Source: an uncultured Bacteroidota bacterium
GTDB taxonomy: Bacteria; Bacteroidota; Bacteroidia; 2-12-FULL-35-15
Reading direction: 5' to 3'
Length of the DNA: 5,224 nt
NCBI GenBank assembly: GCA_903833025.1
Contig: CAILDT010000607.1
Coordinates: forward strand, 1 to 5,224
Shown: positions 4,861 through 5,224 of the stretch, in pieces
How positions within the stretch are numbered: position 1 is the stretch's first letter
Layout: each line of letters starts with the position of its first letter
Notes under the pieces: generated by a model
Seen by the model: the letters and a program-made list of their open reading frames with translations, nothing else
What the model was told of the DNA's origin: nothing
The model's database searches: none
Made by a program: the position numbers and the translations under genes

Positions 4861-5224
4861 AACGTTATACAGACAAAAGATTTATTCCCATTAATGCAGC
4901 CATTTATGTTTAGTAAAACTAATATGCTGAGAGGGTATAAAAAATCTGATCAGTTGCAAGAGACTGTATCTGTACAAGAGCCATCACCCGTTGCACCTGC
5001 ACCTGTTGCGCCTGCACCCGCTCCCGTTTCACTTGCACTTGCACCCGTTTCACTTGCACCTGTTGCACCTGTTTCACTTGCACCCGTTGCACCTGTTGCA
5101 CCCGCAAAAAATATATTAACAAAACCTTTTACACCCTTTCAAAAAGACAAATTATTCTGGTGTTTTTTTATCCTCCTCAAAGGTTATGAGGAATATGAAA
5201 TAAATCATTCAAACGCCTTTAGTC
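4855..5224 (+). CDS. Uncharacterised protein with Pro/Ala/Val repeat linker (3'-partial)
   Basis: The reading frame is open from the ATG at 4855 to the right edge, giving 123 residues with no stop, so the gene is truncated by the window. Residues 1-42 (MINVIQTKDLFPLMQPFMF onward) form a short head with hydrophobic and aromatic residues. Residues 43-84 are a linker of PVAPA, PVSLA and PVAP repeats. From residue 85 a more complex sequence begins, with FTPFQKDKLFWCFFILLKG and then YEEYEINHSNAF, which looks like the start of a folded domain. KDKLFWCF followed by an aromatic/acidic patch is reminiscent of hypothetical proteins of large DNA viruses, but this is recollection and no function can be assigned. 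CFFILL is hydrophobic but too short and flanked by charge, so a membrane segment is unlikely. The start has A at -3 and lies in the right arm of the hairpin. A possible early promoter element lies inside the upstream gene. Confidence 0.75.
   Translation, partial: MINVIQTKDLFPLMQPFMFSKTNMLRGYKKSDQLQETVSVQEPSPVAPAPVAPAPAPVSLALAPVSLAPVAPVSLAPVAPVAPAKNILTKPFTPFQKDKLFWCFFILLKGYEEYEINHSNAFS
4987..5106 (+). repeat. Pro/Ala/Val-coding degenerate repeat array
   Basis: Hexamer and 9-base blocks (gttgcacct, gcacctgcacct, gtttcacttgca with C/T third-base variants) encode about 40 residues of PVAPAPVAP, APVSLA and PVAPVAPA pattern. The array is much richer in G+C than the flanks. Variation is mostly at third positions (cct/ccc, gca/gcg), which suggests an older array than the Rpb7 ones or selection on the protein. 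It probably forms a stiff, extended linker between the head and the downstream domain. Confidence 0.85.

Noticed and set aside
4919..5122. Reverse-strand 67-codon open frame rich in Val-Gln and Lys-Arg repeats
   Set aside because: It is the complement of the Pro/Ala/Val repeats; the + strand frame is open from an ATG to the window edge and leads into complex sequence.

Overview
The window most likely comes from a large nucleocytoplasmic DNA virus, probably a member or relative of the Mimiviridae. Three observations support this. The first gene is a very long superfamily 2 (SF2) helicase of the poxvirus D6R/D11L type. It is followed on the same strand by an RNA polymerase II Rpb7-like subunit. 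The octamer AAAATTGA, the published Mimivirus early promoter element, lies just ahead of the Rpb7 gene. The intergenic DNA is very A+T-rich, genes are 44 to 78 bases apart, there are no introns or bacterial ribosome binding sites, and all genes lie on the + strand. The exact lineage cannot be fixed from this window.

Layout. Positions 1-3479 hold the D6R/D11L-type helicase. Its reading frame is open to the left edge, so the true N-terminus lies outside. Positions 3480-3557 are a short spacer with a duplicated stop region and the AAAATTGA element. Positions 3558-4481 encode an Rpb7-like polymerase stalk subunit with a 132-residue repeat-rich tail. Positions 4482-4549 hold a 16-bp repeat present three times. 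Positions 4550-4810 encode an 86-residue protein resembling a stand-alone NET (extra-terminal, BET-type) domain with a coiled-coil end. Positions 4811-4854, running into the next start codon, hold a perfect 10-bp inverted repeat. From 4855 to the right edge runs the 5' part of another gene, with an unusual Pro/Ala/Val-rich repeat linker and the beginning of a domain.

The first three genes all point to viral transcription: a transcription-type ATPase, a polymerase stalk subunit and a possible chromatin/transcription adaptor. The window therefore looks like part of a transcription gene cluster. Its most unusual property is short in-frame minisatellite-like repeats inserted into or attached to conserved proteins. 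The same GAN(A/E)V-coding unit occurs in both the helicase and the Rpb7 tail, and a GCACCTGT-type word is shared between the Rpb7 tail and the last gene. Short direct repeats also duplicate the stop codons of the first two genes.
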